Source of the DNA: Prorocentrum cordatum
Lineage: Eukaryota; Sar; Dinophyceae; Prorocentrales; Prorocentraceae
Length of the DNA stretch: 64,000 nucleotides
Assembly (NCBI GenBank): GCA_963575745.1
Contig: CAUYUJ010003018.1
Span: forward strand, 18,973 to 82,972
Direction of reading: 5' to 3'
Of the stretch, positions 1 to 11,280 are shown piece by piece. Within the stretch, counting starts at the first letter, position 1. Each line of letters starts with the position of its first letter. A program made the position numbers and the translations under genes. Below the pieces are notes generated by a model. The model ran no database searches and had not been told where the DNA came from. It saw only the letters and a program-made list of their open reading frames with translations.

Positions 1-193
1 GTCGCAGTCGGTTGCGTTCGGTCGGTGCGGTTTCTACGTTTGTGCTGTGTTGTTGCGTCGTTCTAGGCTGCTTGCGGCGTGTCGGTTTCGCTATCGGTGC
101 GAGCGGTTTTTGATTGTGCTGTCCCCGTGGACGCCTTTGGTACGCCACACCCCGACCGACCACATCTGGACCCCCCCTGACAAATCAGGAGAT
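1..193. other. Unassigned leader sequence
   Basis: This is G/T-rich sequence with many TCGGT/GCGGT words. No coding or RNA signal is visible, and the open frames here are short and lack any recognisable motif. Confidence 0.5.
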
Positions 194-706
194 CCTGGAG
201 GAGAATCAGGGTGGAGAAGGAGGAGAGGGATGAAGAGGAGGAGAAGGATGGAGAGAAGAAGGAGGAGGAAGAGTGCAGAGTGAAGAGGAAGGGGAGGGGA
301 AGCAGCAGGCTTCGGAGGAAGGGCAGGACGAGGAGGAGGGAAGGGAAGACGGAGGAGAATGAGGAGAGAAGTCACCACCCACCAGCCCACCCCAACCCAA
401 CCCGAAGGCCCCGATTTGCCCTCCATTTCCAGTGGGGGGGGGGGTCTGGGAACACTGAAAAAACACATATGGAACCCGTACCCCCCCCAACCCGAAATTC
501 GCGTCTTCGGGTTGGGTTGGGGTGGTCTGGTAGGTAGTCAATAAGGAGGAGGAGGGAAGGAGGAGGAGGAGGAGGGAGGGATGAGGGAGGAGGAGGAGGA
601 GGGAAGGAGGAGGAGGAGGAGGAGGGAAGGAGGAGGAGGAGGAGGGAAGGAGGAGGAGGAGGGAAGGAGGAGGAGGAGGAGGAGGAGGAGGGAGGGAGGA
701 GGCCCC
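194..706. repeat. Purine-rich (GGA)n tracts flanking a MITE
   Basis: Two purine tracts (about 194-365 and 542-706) consist almost only of GGA/AGG/GAA words, and the MITE copy at 371-540 sits between them. The overlapping open frames (poly-E/R on plus, poly-P/S/L on minus) are low-complexity artefacts. The MITE probably inserted into a single pre-existing purine microsatellite. Confidence 0.9.
371..540. mobile_element. MITE-like element, copy 1
   Basis: This is a 170-bp non-coding unit with terminal inverted repeats. The left arm core CACCCCAACCCAACCCGAAG (388-407) is the exact reverse complement of 505-524, and weaker pairing extends to both ends (left GTCACCACCC, right GGTAGGTAGTCA). A second copy with the same ends lies at 13991-14164. 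Size, inverted ends and two dispersed copies fit a miniature inverted-repeat transposable element. A clear target-site duplication could not be assigned because the flanks are purine microsatellite. Confidence 0.7.
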
Positions 707-1645
707 TCCCCCTTCCGCCCAGGTGATCGACCGCCTCCGCGCGGAGCCCTGCAGGCCCCTGATCGGGGCTGCTCTGGAATGGGCCAGCGGCGTCCAGCGG
801 CAGGCGCGCCGGGTACGGGCCACGGGTACACCTTAGGCGATGCTTAAGAAAACTTGAGTTTTCGGCCAGAGTCTCGATTATTCTTAATATTTCGATGTGA
901 ATCCTAAGATTTTGATAGCAATTTTTTGGGTTTTTATTCGAGTTCTGAGACCATGAATTTCTTAACCCATGATTTCTGAACCATTTCGCGTGGGGTAGGG
1001 AGGGAGGGGAGGAGAGGGAAAGATACCGATGCCGCAACCCGAGATGCCCGCGTCGCCACCGCTGGATTCGCTCCGGAATTCTGGTCAGAGCGCACCCCAG
1101 GAGATCTCCGGGGAGTGGCGGTATCAGGACCGGTTGGTTTCCCCAGGGGAGGGACCCCCAGTCGGGACGATCGACTGGGTAAGGAAACAATGTGTACAAA
1201 AATTGGCAGAATTCCCGGACAATTTTGAGCATGACTCGCTGTCGGTGTCGCCGCGGACGTTGTGCATTCGCGGTAGAAGGTTGCCTGCCCAACAGCGGCC
1301 GTTGCTGATTTTGGACAGTTCTTTTGTCCAGCATCGCAACCATTCTTCCATACCCGTTGAGGTCACCCAAACTCGGGGTAAATGTTTGGTGGACAGGCTC
1401 AGAGGAGGATTCGCATGCGACGCATGCTGCGCTGCAGGGTGGGATGGACCTCGCACTCTGCCAACACGTGGAGGACCGCGGCCGCAGGATGACATTCCAG
1501 CGAAACGGAGCCTTTCACAATTACCCCCCAGGCAATTGGAGCCAGGTGGTGCGCGACAAAATTGATGTTCATCCTGCTGCCTACGGCAAGTCCCGGCACC
1601 GTGCCTGGTTTGTGGGTTATTAGCCTAGTGGATGTTGGTTTGAAT
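707..1645. other. Unassigned intergenic DNA
   Basis: The stretch mixes GC-rich sequence with an AT-richer patch (about 845-985). A 178-codon open frame (1029-1565, plus) has no domain and competes with an equally long minus-strand frame, so I do not call it a gene. Confidence 0.4.
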
Positions 1646-1647
1646 CT

Positions 1648-1785
1648 CGTGGGAGGCCTCTTGGGAGCCTCTTGGAGGCAGTTTTGAGGCATCTTGGGGA
1701 CCGTTTTGGGGGCTCTTGGGAGCTTCTTGGGGCCTCTTGGGGGTCTCTTGGTGGCCTCTTGGGGCCTCATGGGCGCCGCTTGAGG
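1648..1785. repeat. CTTGGGGCC-type minisatellite, block 1
   Basis: This is a degenerate tandem of 15-18-bp units built around TCTTGGGGCCTCTTGGG. The same family recurs at 7740-8620, 16010-16060, 17190-17475 and 27840-28290. It appears in reverse orientation at 44460-44780 and 45130-45485. Confidence 0.85.
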
Positions 1786-3698
1786 AGTTTCAAGTTTACT
1801 GTGCGTAGACAGTCGTGGCCGAGACTCTCACGTCAAGAGGCCCGGTGGTTTCCGCCAGACTGCAGCGACCTGAACCAAGCAGACCCTTTTTCGGGGAAGA
1901 GGGAGGCCCGCCACGAGACAGGGCGATGGTCTGAGGCAGGAACCCAGCGCTGTTGTCTTTCCTCTTCCTCTCTCGTCCTTCTTCTCGTCTCTCCCATCAT
2001 GCAAAGATGCCTGAGCGCACACTTTCCCAGTTCCCGTATTGAACTCCGTTCGATCGGGCCCAAACTACATTTGGGGAGAGTGCATCGAGGGTTTCGAGGC
2101 TCGAGGGCTTCGAGGCCTGAAGATGTTGGGTCGCTGGTGCTCGTCGGTTTCCAAAAGCATCGGCGTGCGTTTCCGCAGCTGCGCCTCTCGCCGAGAGCGT
2201 TCCGGTTGCTCCCGGACCGTCCCGAGCGGTTGCCGGCAAGCCGAGGAGTGATGACCCTGAAGCCAGAGGGCAACGTCAAGGGGGGGATGCCTCGACCCCC
2301 CTATCGCCCGTCGTGGCCAGTAGGGGCCCGATAGTCCACCCCACCTAAAATCGGGGGAGCGTAAGACCCGGGTTTGCCAGGACTCGGGTTCGCCATCGTT
2401 TTTTGACAACCGCGCCTCGGATTTTGACGAGGAGGAGTTTCGTGGGATGTCTGCAGCGGGAGGCCTCGTCAAAATGCAGGCTCGGCCTCGTCATTTTTTT
2501 GACGACCTCGTCGGGGATTTCCGAGTCCCTTGTACCCACGTTTCCCTGAAAAAAGCATGCGGATTCGTTGTCGAGGGAAGTATCGCCGACCCATCGGCGG
2601 TGTTTCGACAATTACAGGCCGATGTCTTCTTCCCCTGAATCAATTCCCCCCTAGCGTTGCCCTTTTCGATTTCGACCGTCCAGGATTACCAACAATCAGC
2701 ACCAGGACCTTGAATCAAATTTCCAGTCGAGGCTTTCGGCAGTCCAGGTAAGCCTACATGCCTGGAAGGCTTCTTTTGCTGTCTAGGAAGCCGGGTGGGG
2801 GAAGATTGGCTCCACGAAAGATTGAGGTGGCTGGCTCCGGATCTGTGTATGGCTTCATGGCCCGTGAACACGAAAAGAGATGGGACGACACACCAGCCAT
2901 TGGGAAGGGGTCCAGAGGTCCAGGTGCCCACGCATCGATTGAACAGAGGGAGGGATGAGGGAGGAGGAAGGAGAGAGGGCGGGAGGGGGGACGAAGAGAA
3001 ATAATCTGGCAAATGAGCTCGGTGTTCGTGCGTCGCTGCCCCGCTGCGGCCAAGGATGATGAGGAGTCGGGCGTCCTCCCCCCCTTGACTCTTCCGCTTC
3101 CCCATCCCTCCTCCTCCGTCTCCAGCGACGGAGGAGAGACAAGAGAAGGCGCGGCGGGCATGTTCGGGGGTATGAGCGGGAAGGGAGCGGGAGGAGGCTT
3201 GGATGTTTCAGGTGGAGGGTTTGCCAGATACACGGGTGGATCTGGCCAGATGTGCAGCTGAGGTGGGGTGAGGAGGGGAGGGAGGCTCATGCCCAGTTCT
3301 AGCTGCATTTGCTCGGGACTCTAGCACTCAGCAACGCGTGCTCAAATGGTACGTACTTTGATGCGATGACCGATGCTGAACATGGCCTCAACTTGGAGCG
3401 ATTGCGCATGGTAATCGTCCTCCTGCTCCAGTATCCTCTGGACCATTCTCTGGAGGTCTCCAGGGCTCCTGGCAGTGCCCCAGAAAAGAACGTCGGGAGC
3501 AGTTGCCATTTTCCTTGCTCCCTTCCCCTGTAGTCTCATATGCAGAATTGACCTCCACTCGTCCCGTTCCCATTGCTGCCTATACCAGGTGTCCGGCGAC
3601 CATTCGCGCTCTCCGGTATCATACCGATGCCATCGTATCGTATGGTATGGTGCACATGTGCGTCTACATGTATACACAGATGTATATAATCAAGCAGG
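1786..3698. other. Gene-poor DNA with short repeats
   Basis: No gene is supported. The stretch holds repeated CTCGTC words (about 2395-2520), short GGGAGG purine runs (2945-3000, 3240-3290) and a CATAC/GTATC patch near 3610-3660. Open frames occur on both strands with no conserved motif. Confidence 0.4.
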
Positions 3699-3715
3699 GT
3701 GTGTGTGTGTGTGTG
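3699..3715. repeat. (GT)n dinucleotide repeat
   Basis: About eight GT units in a row, following a CATGTATACA-rich stretch. Confidence 0.9.
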
Positions 3716-4339
3716 CTGATCGATTCCCGTAGAATGGCGGCCGGCATGCTTGTGGCATCCCTCGGCAACTCACATCACGGACCTCACTCGGGGGGTCGTG
3801 CGATGACCCACGTCTTTCAAGCTCCCCCCTTTCTCAGGCCAGTTCCAGCTCGGATGGCTGCGGGTCTCACTCCTGCGGAAGGATCAGTCGGCCTCCGCAG
3901 CCATCTCGCAAGAGCGCTGATGCGATGTGTTCCTCCCGGGTGGAAGAGCACATCGCAGCCAGCTGTGGCTGGTCGGCTTCCTTTTCTCTCCGTCCCTTTG
4001 AGGAGGGTAACCAGGGGGAGGGCGACGAGAGGGAGAACGCGGAGCAGGAGGAAGAGGAATGAGACGAGTAGGGGACGGAGCCGGGGAGGGAAAGGAAGAG
4101 AGGGAAGGATGAGGCGGACTGATTAGGAGGCGGGGCATGAATCCTCGAGTCTCGCCCGCACCACCCCCCTACCCCCCCCTTACCCTCCGCTGTTTCGCAG
4201 TCTGCTGCGTTCGGTTGGTTCCGTTACGTCTTACAAGCGCCTGCAGCATACCCTTATATGTTTTTTCCCCACATCCAAAGTGGGGTTCTTGTTTTCTCTG
4301 GACACCCCGCGCAGGAACAGGAACCCACCATCATCATCA

Positions 4340-4516
4340 CTCATTCCTCACTCACTCACTCACTCACTCACTCACTCACCCACTCATCAGCACTCACTCA
4401 CTCACACGCTCATGAACTCACATATGATGATGATAATGATGAGTGTGCGCGTGAGAGAGTGTGATGATCATCATCATCACCAGTCAGTCAGTCAGTCACT
4501 CACTCACTCACTCACT
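4340..4516. repeat. (CACT)n / (CAGT)n tetranucleotide repeats
   Basis: CACT tandem units occupy about 4340-4402 and CAGT then CACT units about 4480-4516. They are separated by a degenerate ATGATGAT stretch. Confidence 0.9.
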
Positions 4517-4533
4517 TGCCTTGGGCCTCGTCT

Positions 4534-4860
4534 GTGAGTGAATTGCGAGGAAGTCTCAAGCGGGAGCCCCCTCCCTATGGGGCCCGCGGATCATGTTACT
4601 AATCCGAGCGGGTCATCCAATTCCTGTATTTGTCGCCACTTTTGGGCTTTCGCGCTGCCAGAACGCCATTCCCAGGCTACATGTGTGAGTGAATTGCGAG
4701 GAAGTCTCAAGCGGGAGTCCCCTCCCTATGGGGCCCGCGGATCATGTTACTAATCCGAGCGGGTCGTCCAATTCCTGTAACTGTCGCCACTGTTGGGCTC
4801 TCCTAATCCGAGCGGGCCATCAAATTCGTATAATTGTCGCCACTTTTGGGCTCTCGCGCT
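4534..4860. repeat. 151-bp tandem duplication
   Basis: A unit starting GTGAGTGAATTGCGAGG at 4534 is repeated at 4685 (period 151 bp) with few differences. A partial third copy starts near 4801 (TAATCCGAGCGGG). The two copies give identical starting peptides in one frame, but the frames are short and not conserved beyond the unit. Confidence 0.9.
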
Positions 4861-4892
4861 GCCAGATCGCCATTCCCAGGCCACATTGTGAA

Positions 4893-5038
4893 TGCCTGGA
4901 GCCAACTGTAGGCCACTTCGTGTTCTTCGTGCTCCCAGAACACCATTCCCGGGCCACATTTTGACTGCCTGGAGCCAACTGTAGGCCACTTCGTGTTCTT
5001 CGTGCTCCCAGAACACCACTCCCGGGCCACTTTCTGAA
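4893..5038. repeat. 73-bp tandem repeat
   Basis: Two near-identical 73-bp units start TGCCTGGAGCC at 4893 and 4966 and include CCACTTCGTGTTCTTCG. This array directly follows the 151-bp duplication and shares its CCATTCCCAGGCCAC end. Confidence 0.9.
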
Positions 5039-5514
5039 TGTCCGGAGGAGCCAAAACAGGAGGGCGAGGTCGGGGGCACCGTAGGGAGCGGGGGGAGGGC
5101 CCGCGCCAGGGCCAGAAGAATTATACGCAGAAGAGACAGCCAGGACGCCTCACCAACCACGATGACGACGGTGAGGTTTTTTTCCAGATTCGCCCAGAGG
5201 ATTCTCATGTGGGGTCCTTCCGTCGGAGCAATGTGATTGGCATCTCCTTGGCTCGGCGTCGGTATTGATGGCTCTTGTTGTCTTCTGACGGGGCATACTT
5301 CATATTGACCACAGTGTCGGGCTGGTCGAACTGAGTTCGAGGCTGGTCACGGTCGCTTGGTGCGCCTCTGCGTCTTTCCAGGTTGTCGGTCTCGGTTTCG
5401 TTTTCGGCTCAGCCAGCTTTCGAGCTTGGTGCCGCCGTCTTGCCCCCGCCCATCCTTCTCCCCACCCCGTCAGGGGCTACGTGAGAGGGGGGACCGGTTC
5501 ATGGGGGGGAGACA
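5039..5514. other. Unassigned intergenic DNA
   Basis: No gene, RNA or clear repeat is visible in this GC-rich stretch. Confidence 0.4.
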
Positions 5515-6090
5515 TCCACCCCGAATCGGCGATCCATCGCCGATAGGGGTACGATACAGCCCCACGCCCCCCCCAGGAGCGTGCGGACTCTCGGGGGCTT
5601 GTCTCCGATCTCTCGGCGATGCTTCGCCCATTCCAGGTCGATGCCTCCCCCCCCCCCCGGAGCCAGTCCCCTCCTGCCTCTTGCCTGCGCCCTGCCCCAT
5701 GCGACGCTCAAGGATGAGAGCTGTCGCAAACACTTCACGTGCCCCTCATTTTGCAGGAGCACTCACGGCCGACGCGTCCCCATCAGCGTGCACATAGGGC
5801 CCCTTGCTTGGGGGGTGCGTAAATCCTCCTAGCGTCCCTCCTCCCTGACGTCTTCTCTATCTGACGTGAGTGGCCAGCGCTCAGGCTCCCACCCAGCATT
5901 CGGCGGCGAGCCCCGGGGAAGTGGTGAAGGGGCGGGCCTTATCAGAAGGCTCGGACGTCTCCCAGGCCTTCTGAGAAGTCACAGAACATGTAGCAGAAGG
6001 CGCGAGGGCTTCTGAGAAGTCCCGCCGCGCCTTCTCAGAAAGCCTTCTCCACCTCGCTGCCCCCCCCTCGCTCGCCGCCGAAGCATGCTT
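5515..6090. repeat. Dispersed repeat, copy 1 (GCGATGC / CTTCTGAGAAG family)
   Basis: Two conserved blocks match a shorter copy at about 27040-27350. One contains CATCGCCGATAGGGG, a GTGCGGA word and TCGGCGATGC, followed by a C run and GAGCCAGT. The other contains GGCGCGAGGGCTTCTGAG followed by AAGTCCCGCCGC. The order is the same in both copies and the spacer length differs. No coding capacity is evident. Confidence 0.75.
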
Positions 6091-6530
6091 CACCATGGTC
6101 GCCGCCCGCCCCTCTGCGGGACCACTCCCGCGGAGTTGGCAATCAGGCTGTCCCTGCACAGCGGAAACTCATGCCAAGAAGCACCCCGCTTGCCTCCAGG
6201 GTGCCCTGGGTTTCTTAGGTCTCGATGGTCCTGCCATGGAAAGCGTGACGCTCCGACACCAAAAACCAATCGACGTCCTGGGACCTCAGGGTTGGGTTTT
6301 TTTGTGGAAGGCTTCTTGTAGTCGAGCTCCTGCTGTGCCTGCAGCGCCCCTCCTGAGCCCCCGACCTTGGCCCCGCCGTCGCCGCCCGCCCCCCCCCCCC
6401 CTCGCGCACAGTCCTCCCCCGAGAGGCGCGCGGCGCGGGGCTCCATCGGGACGCCCTCGGCTCCGGCGGCTGGCTCGCCCGCCTGCGGCAGGCGAGGGGC
6501 CCATGAAGACAGAGATCCGAGGCGGGGATT

Positions 6531-6715
6531 TACACACACACACACACACATCCTCCGCCTGGCGGATCGGTTTTCGGAGACCTCGCCAGGCGGTGGATAT
6601 GGATCTGTTCGGGCCCTGTGGGGTCCAGATCTATCCACATCCACCGCCCGCTGGGGTCCCAGAACGTCGGGTCCACAGGTGGTGGATGTGGATATATCCC
6701 CGCCTCGCAGGAAAC
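6531..6715. repeat. (CA)n followed by imperfect GGTGGATNTGGAT repeats
   Basis: A (CA)10 run lies at 6531-6550. It is followed by three copies of GGTGGATRTGGAT, two direct (about 6591, 6679) and one inverted (about 6632), which could fold into an imperfect hairpin. No gene is supported here. Confidence 0.6.
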
Positions 6716-7739
6716 AACTGCAGCAACATAAGCCTGATTGCAAGGGTCCTCTCGGATATCGTGGGTCGGCGCCGGAGGCACTGCCAGGAGGGGTCCAGCG
6801 ACGACCCAGGAAGTCCGCGCGGTCCTCTGAGAGCCTTGTGGCAATGCAGCTGTTTTGTTTTTCGAGGGCGGAGGGACAGGTCGGCGACGGAAAGCGTGAG
6901 AGAGAGGGGGCAGGGAGGGCGGAGAGGCGGATGTACAGGAAGAGCGACAGGAGGAGTGGGGGGGGAGGAAGCTGACTGGAGTCCTCCTCCGCCTCCCCGA
7001 GGTGGACCCAGAACCCCGACGTCATGATTCATTGGCTTACGCCGCACCGCCGCCCCCTTTGGGCGGCAGCAATAGTGACAGACAGAATTCGCGGAACGCG
7101 CGCGATCGTTGGGCAATCTTGAAGTTTCGGCCTGTCCTACGTAGCGTGTGGGGTTCAAGGAGGGGCCTTTTAGGGGATTGTTGTGAAGTTTGTCGTGGTT
7201 TTGTGTGAGTTTCTTGGGGCCTTCACGGGGCGTGTCCCGGGCATCCTCTTCCCCCCCTGGACAGGCTTGGGGATCTTTGAGACCCAGCTGGGGTTGCGTC
7301 CGGCCAGAAGTTCGAGAGTGGACCCAGCTGCGTCGACGAGGAGCTTCCTGAAGGCCCAGAGGGGGCGGAGAGCGCCCAAGAACTAGGAGTCTCATGCCTC
7401 GAGCCTCGATCCACCTCGTGTTCCTTCCTTTGCGAAGCGGTGGCACCCGCCAGGGAGCTCGATCCTCATCCCGGACTTTCGGCGGTGGTCCCCAGCGCCG
7501 AAAACGATCCCTGGAGGCTGAATTCGAGGAAATGCCTCGGGTCGAAAATCTGTGAGACACCGGCGGCGACGACGAAATCTTCTTTCCTTCGATTGGGTTG
7601 AGGGAAGGGTCCGGGGGGCCCGTGGCGAACGATGTCTGCGTGGGGAAAAGAGAAAATTTGGCTGCAGTGCCTTAGGCTTTTCAGTTTTTGTTCGTGCTTT
7701 TCGTTGTCGAAGGGCCGCCTCCGGGCCCCGGGATAATTC

Positions 7740-8620
7740 TGGGGGCATTGTGGATCCCCGTGAGGGCCTCTTGGGTCCATGTCGGCGCCCTTTCATGTTG
7801 TCTCGGGGCGAAGTGCTCGGATTCTCCATTCGGGTTTCCCTTACGGCCCTCCTCTTGGGGCCGTCCTGGGGCTCTCCCGGGTGGCTTCGGGGGCCCCGTC
7901 GGGGCCCGTTTGTGCCGTCTGAAGCCTTCATGGGTGCGCGCGGGAGCGTTTGGGTTGATTTGGGCTGTTTTTTGGGGGCTGCTGTGGGACGCATGAAAGC
8001 TCGAGAAGCGAATGTGGTAAACTTTGACGTTTCCCTCCGGGAAGGGGCCGACGTTTGGTTATGCCGGGCCTCTTGGGGCGCGCCCTGGTGGTAGAAATTA
8101 CACGCCTCAAATGGTACTTGGGGCTTGTTTTGGGCTTCTTGGGGGCCTCTTGGGGCCTCTTGGGGCCTCTTGGGGGCCTCATGGGCCCTGTTGGGCGCCT
8201 CTTGGGCCCCCCTGGGTCCGTTTTGGGGCGGAAGGCTCGGATTGTTGGTTCAGGCTCCCTCTCTTGGGCCTCTTTTTGGGCCGTCTTGGGGCACTCTTGG
8301 GCCGTCTTGGGTGCCTCTTTCGCCGTCTTGGCGCCCTCTTGGGCCGCTTGGGCCGTTTTGGGGCGGTTTTGGGGGACTTTGGGGCCGTCTTCAACACCGT
8401 GATGGCCGAAGAGTATGTATCCACATCGGAATTCGACGATTTTGGCCTCTTGGGCCCCTCTTGGGAATGCTCTTGAAGGCTTCCTGGGCCGTCTAGGAAG
8501 CTTCTGGGGCCGTCTTGGGGCCATCCTGGGCGTCTTTGGGCGTCTCAGGGGCCTCTTGGGCCGTCGTGGGGGCTGCTTGGAGCCTTCTGGGGCCTCGTGG
8601 GGCCCGATGAGACCTTTGCC
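7740..8620. repeat. CTTGGGGCC-type minisatellite, block 2
   Basis: This is the longest plus-orientation block of the family, with units such as GGCCTCTTGGGGCCTC and GCCGTCTTGGGC repeating about every 15-18 bp. Long Gly/Leu/Trp-rich open frames here exist only because the unit lacks stop codons. Confidence 0.9.
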
Positions 8621-8939
8621 CCCCGCCCCCCCCCCCCACCCCTCTTCCAAACAGGCCGGACCGGGCTCCCGGGGGAGGGGGTTTAGGGCGGTGGAATACT
8701 GAGCATTTTCTACGCCGTGACCCAATGGGGTCGGCGGATTCGTTCATGACGCCGACGCCCAGAGGTTTCAACCTATTCCCATGGGCCGGCGTTTCATCTT
8801 GTGACGTTTTTGCGAGAAACTTCCGTCGCGATTTTGTGACGTTTTTTCGAGAGGGTTTGGAGTTTGGGGAGGGGGGGAGCTCCTGCCCCGCCCCCTCCAG
8901 CCCCTGGGGTCGGGACCCGTTCCCATCGGCTCCCTTCTC

Positions 8940-9625
8940 CCTAAGCGAGGATGGAAGACGAGGAGGTGAGGGAGGAGGGAAGAAGACGGAGGTGAAGGTA
9001 GAGGAAGGAGGAGGATGAAGAAGGACTCCCGAGTATGGAGAGTCGGAAACGCACCGCGCGTCCGGCCAGACGCCGACCCGCAAGGGAGGGAATGCTGGTG
9101 TCGTTGCCCTGAAGCGTGGTTGCAAATGGCGATGTGAGTTGTTTTGCAATTGCTTCGGGAGAGGAAGGATTGTGGCAAGAGGAGGGGTCTGGAGGAGAGG
9201 CCAGGACGAGGAAATACGGGGCAGGAAGGGTGGGGATCAGGAGGAAAGAGAGGGCGGAATTCGGCAGGAGGAGGATCGGGAGGAGGAGGAGGAAGAGGAG
9301 GAGGGGGAGGATGGAACAGTAAGGTTCGAGTTGCAAATGGGCGATAGCAGAAGGAATGGCCGTAGGAGGAAGGCGGCATCAGGAGGGAGGCAGCGGGCAG
9401 GAGGAGGGCGGACAGGAGCAGTGAAGAGGAGGAGGCGGAGGAGGAGGAGGAGGATCGGGGAGGAGGACGGGGCAGAGGAAGAGAGAGGATGGGGGCAAGG
9501 CGGGCCCAAGAGGTGAGGGGAGCGGGGTGACAGAAGGGAGGAGGCCAGGGCAGGAGGGGTCTGGGTGGTAGGGCGAGGAGGTGGAGGGGAAAAAGGGGGG
9601 GAGCGGGAGGGTGGCGAAGGAGCAC
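8940..9625. repeat. Purine-rich GGA/GAG tract
   Basis: Nearly continuous purine sequence on the plus strand (GGAGGA, GAGGAG, AAGG). It could form triplex or other non-B DNA. The minus-strand poly-Ser/Pro/Leu frames are artefacts. Confidence 0.9.
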
Positions 9626-9810
9626 GAGAGACGCACTCCCCCGCTCAGAGCATGTGCGGGCCCCAGGTGCGTGACACCGCGCGGCCCCCCGACGAGCCCG
9701 TCCTCGCAGGACTCCCCTCGGCCGACCCGGGCGGGGAGGAGGGGCGGGCAGAGCGCAGGGGCTCTGGGCCTCCCAGATGGGGGCCGAGTGGACGGGGTCG
9801 GAGGACCGCG

Positions 9811-9955
9811 TCGCATCGCCGACGCATCGGCGATGCGTCCCGACGCGGGGCCCGATCTTCCCCACGCCGACGGCGGCGAGGCACCGCCGATGCGTCGCCG
9901 ATGCATCGCCGATGCGTCGCCGATGCGTCGGCGATGCGCCGGCGGTGCGGCGCGT
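9811..9955. repeat. CGATGCGTCGC palindromic short tandem
   Basis: About ten units alternate TCGCCGATGC and TCGGCGATGC, so each unit is almost the inverse of its neighbour and the block can fold back on itself. Single copies of the same word occur at about 5525, 5615, 27045 and 27120 inside the dispersed repeat. Confidence 0.85.
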
Positions 9956-10689
9956 TCCTCGGTCGGCCCCTGCGGGCTGGCCACGGCAGGTGAGCGCCAT
10001 GTCGGCGCGGCGGAGGCGCCGTCGCTCCCAGGTTGAGGTCGGGGCCACTGGAGCCAGGACTTGGCAAATCAGGATCGGGCGGGTGGTGATGTCAGCGCGT
10101 GGTTCACACATCCGTGGTGGGCGCGTGTTAAAACAATAGTTCCCTCGTTCGGGCGAATTCGCGGGGTGGCGCCCGCCAGATTGAAAATCAACGGCGGCGG
10201 CGCCCGTGAATAGCGCCGACGCCCAGCCGCCAGCGAGAAGGCGACAGACAGCACTGATTGGGGGAGGGGAATGGGCGGGAGGCAAAGGTTGCAGAAGCAG
10301 GGACCGTGAGCCAGGCCAGGGCGACACCTGTTCGAAATGAAGAAGAACTGCCGTCGGCGCTCGCCCCCGCACTTTCCGTGCTGCTTTCTGTCGAAGTGGT
10401 GCGCTGCCTTTGCCCTGGCCGGTGCCAAGGGGGCGCCAGCTGCTTCGCGGTCCCGCGAGCAAGGCGGGCTAGACGAAAGGGGGGCGTGGCCAAGCGAGGA
10501 TTTGCCCAGCAGCTCACATTGTTGATTTTCCGAACGCCCCTTGGCGCCGAAAGCGGCCATGTATGGAGGACTGGCTCCTCGGCGGGGCGACCGAAACCAG
10601 CTGCGCACAGCAGGTTTCGCAACCCCCCTGTTCGTTACCCGGCCTTTCGTTCGACCCGCGGAAGGCGGGTAGCCCCCCCCCCTGCTGTG
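9956..10689. other. Unassigned GC-rich DNA
   Basis: No supported gene. Open frames on both strands overlap each other and run into the downstream GAC microsatellite. Confidence 0.35.
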
Positions 10690-10869
10690 GTGGTCTTTGT
10701 AGTCGTCGACGACGACAACGGAGACGAGGACGACAACGAGGAGGAGGACGACGAGGACGACGAGGACGAGGACGATGGACGGCGGACGGCGGACGGCAGA
10801 CGGCGACGGCGGCGACGACGACGACGCCTTGCGAATGCCCTACGGGCGGGGGTGCGCAGGCCAGCTGTA

Positions 10870-10925
<56 letters not shown>

Positions 10926-11280
10926 CGCACTGCCGATGCCCCATGGGGGGGGGCGGGGGGGGCGGGGGGGGGCGCTGCGCAGACAGGCCCGCTGACGACG
11001 GAACGACGGACGACGACGACGAAGACGACGGCGACGAAGACGACGACGGCGACGTCAGCGGCAACGCATTGCGGATGCCTTCGGGGGGGGGGTATGCGCA
11101 GGTCCTGTGACGACGACGACGACCCGAGCAAAACGGGCAGTCCTCCTCCCCCCTCTTTCGTGGTTAGTGTAGTCGTCGACGACCACGACGACGATGACGA
11201 CGACGACGTCGACGACGACGGCGGTGGCGGCGACGACGACGACGGTGGTAACGACGACGACGACGACGGCGACGACGCCT
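10690..11280. repeat. (GAC)n trinucleotide arrays
   Basis: At least four blocks (about 10700-10830, 10866-10926, 10990-11065 and 11107-11280) of GAC/CGA units are separated by G-run spacers such as TGCCGATGCCCCATGGGGG. The pure stretch at 10866-10926 is the cleanest. Poly-Asp and poly-Arg/Thr frames are repeat artefacts. Confidence 0.95.

Noticed and set aside
1029-1565. 178-codon ORF as a gene
   Set aside because: No domain, equally long minus frame, and flanked by minisatellite and unassigned DNA.
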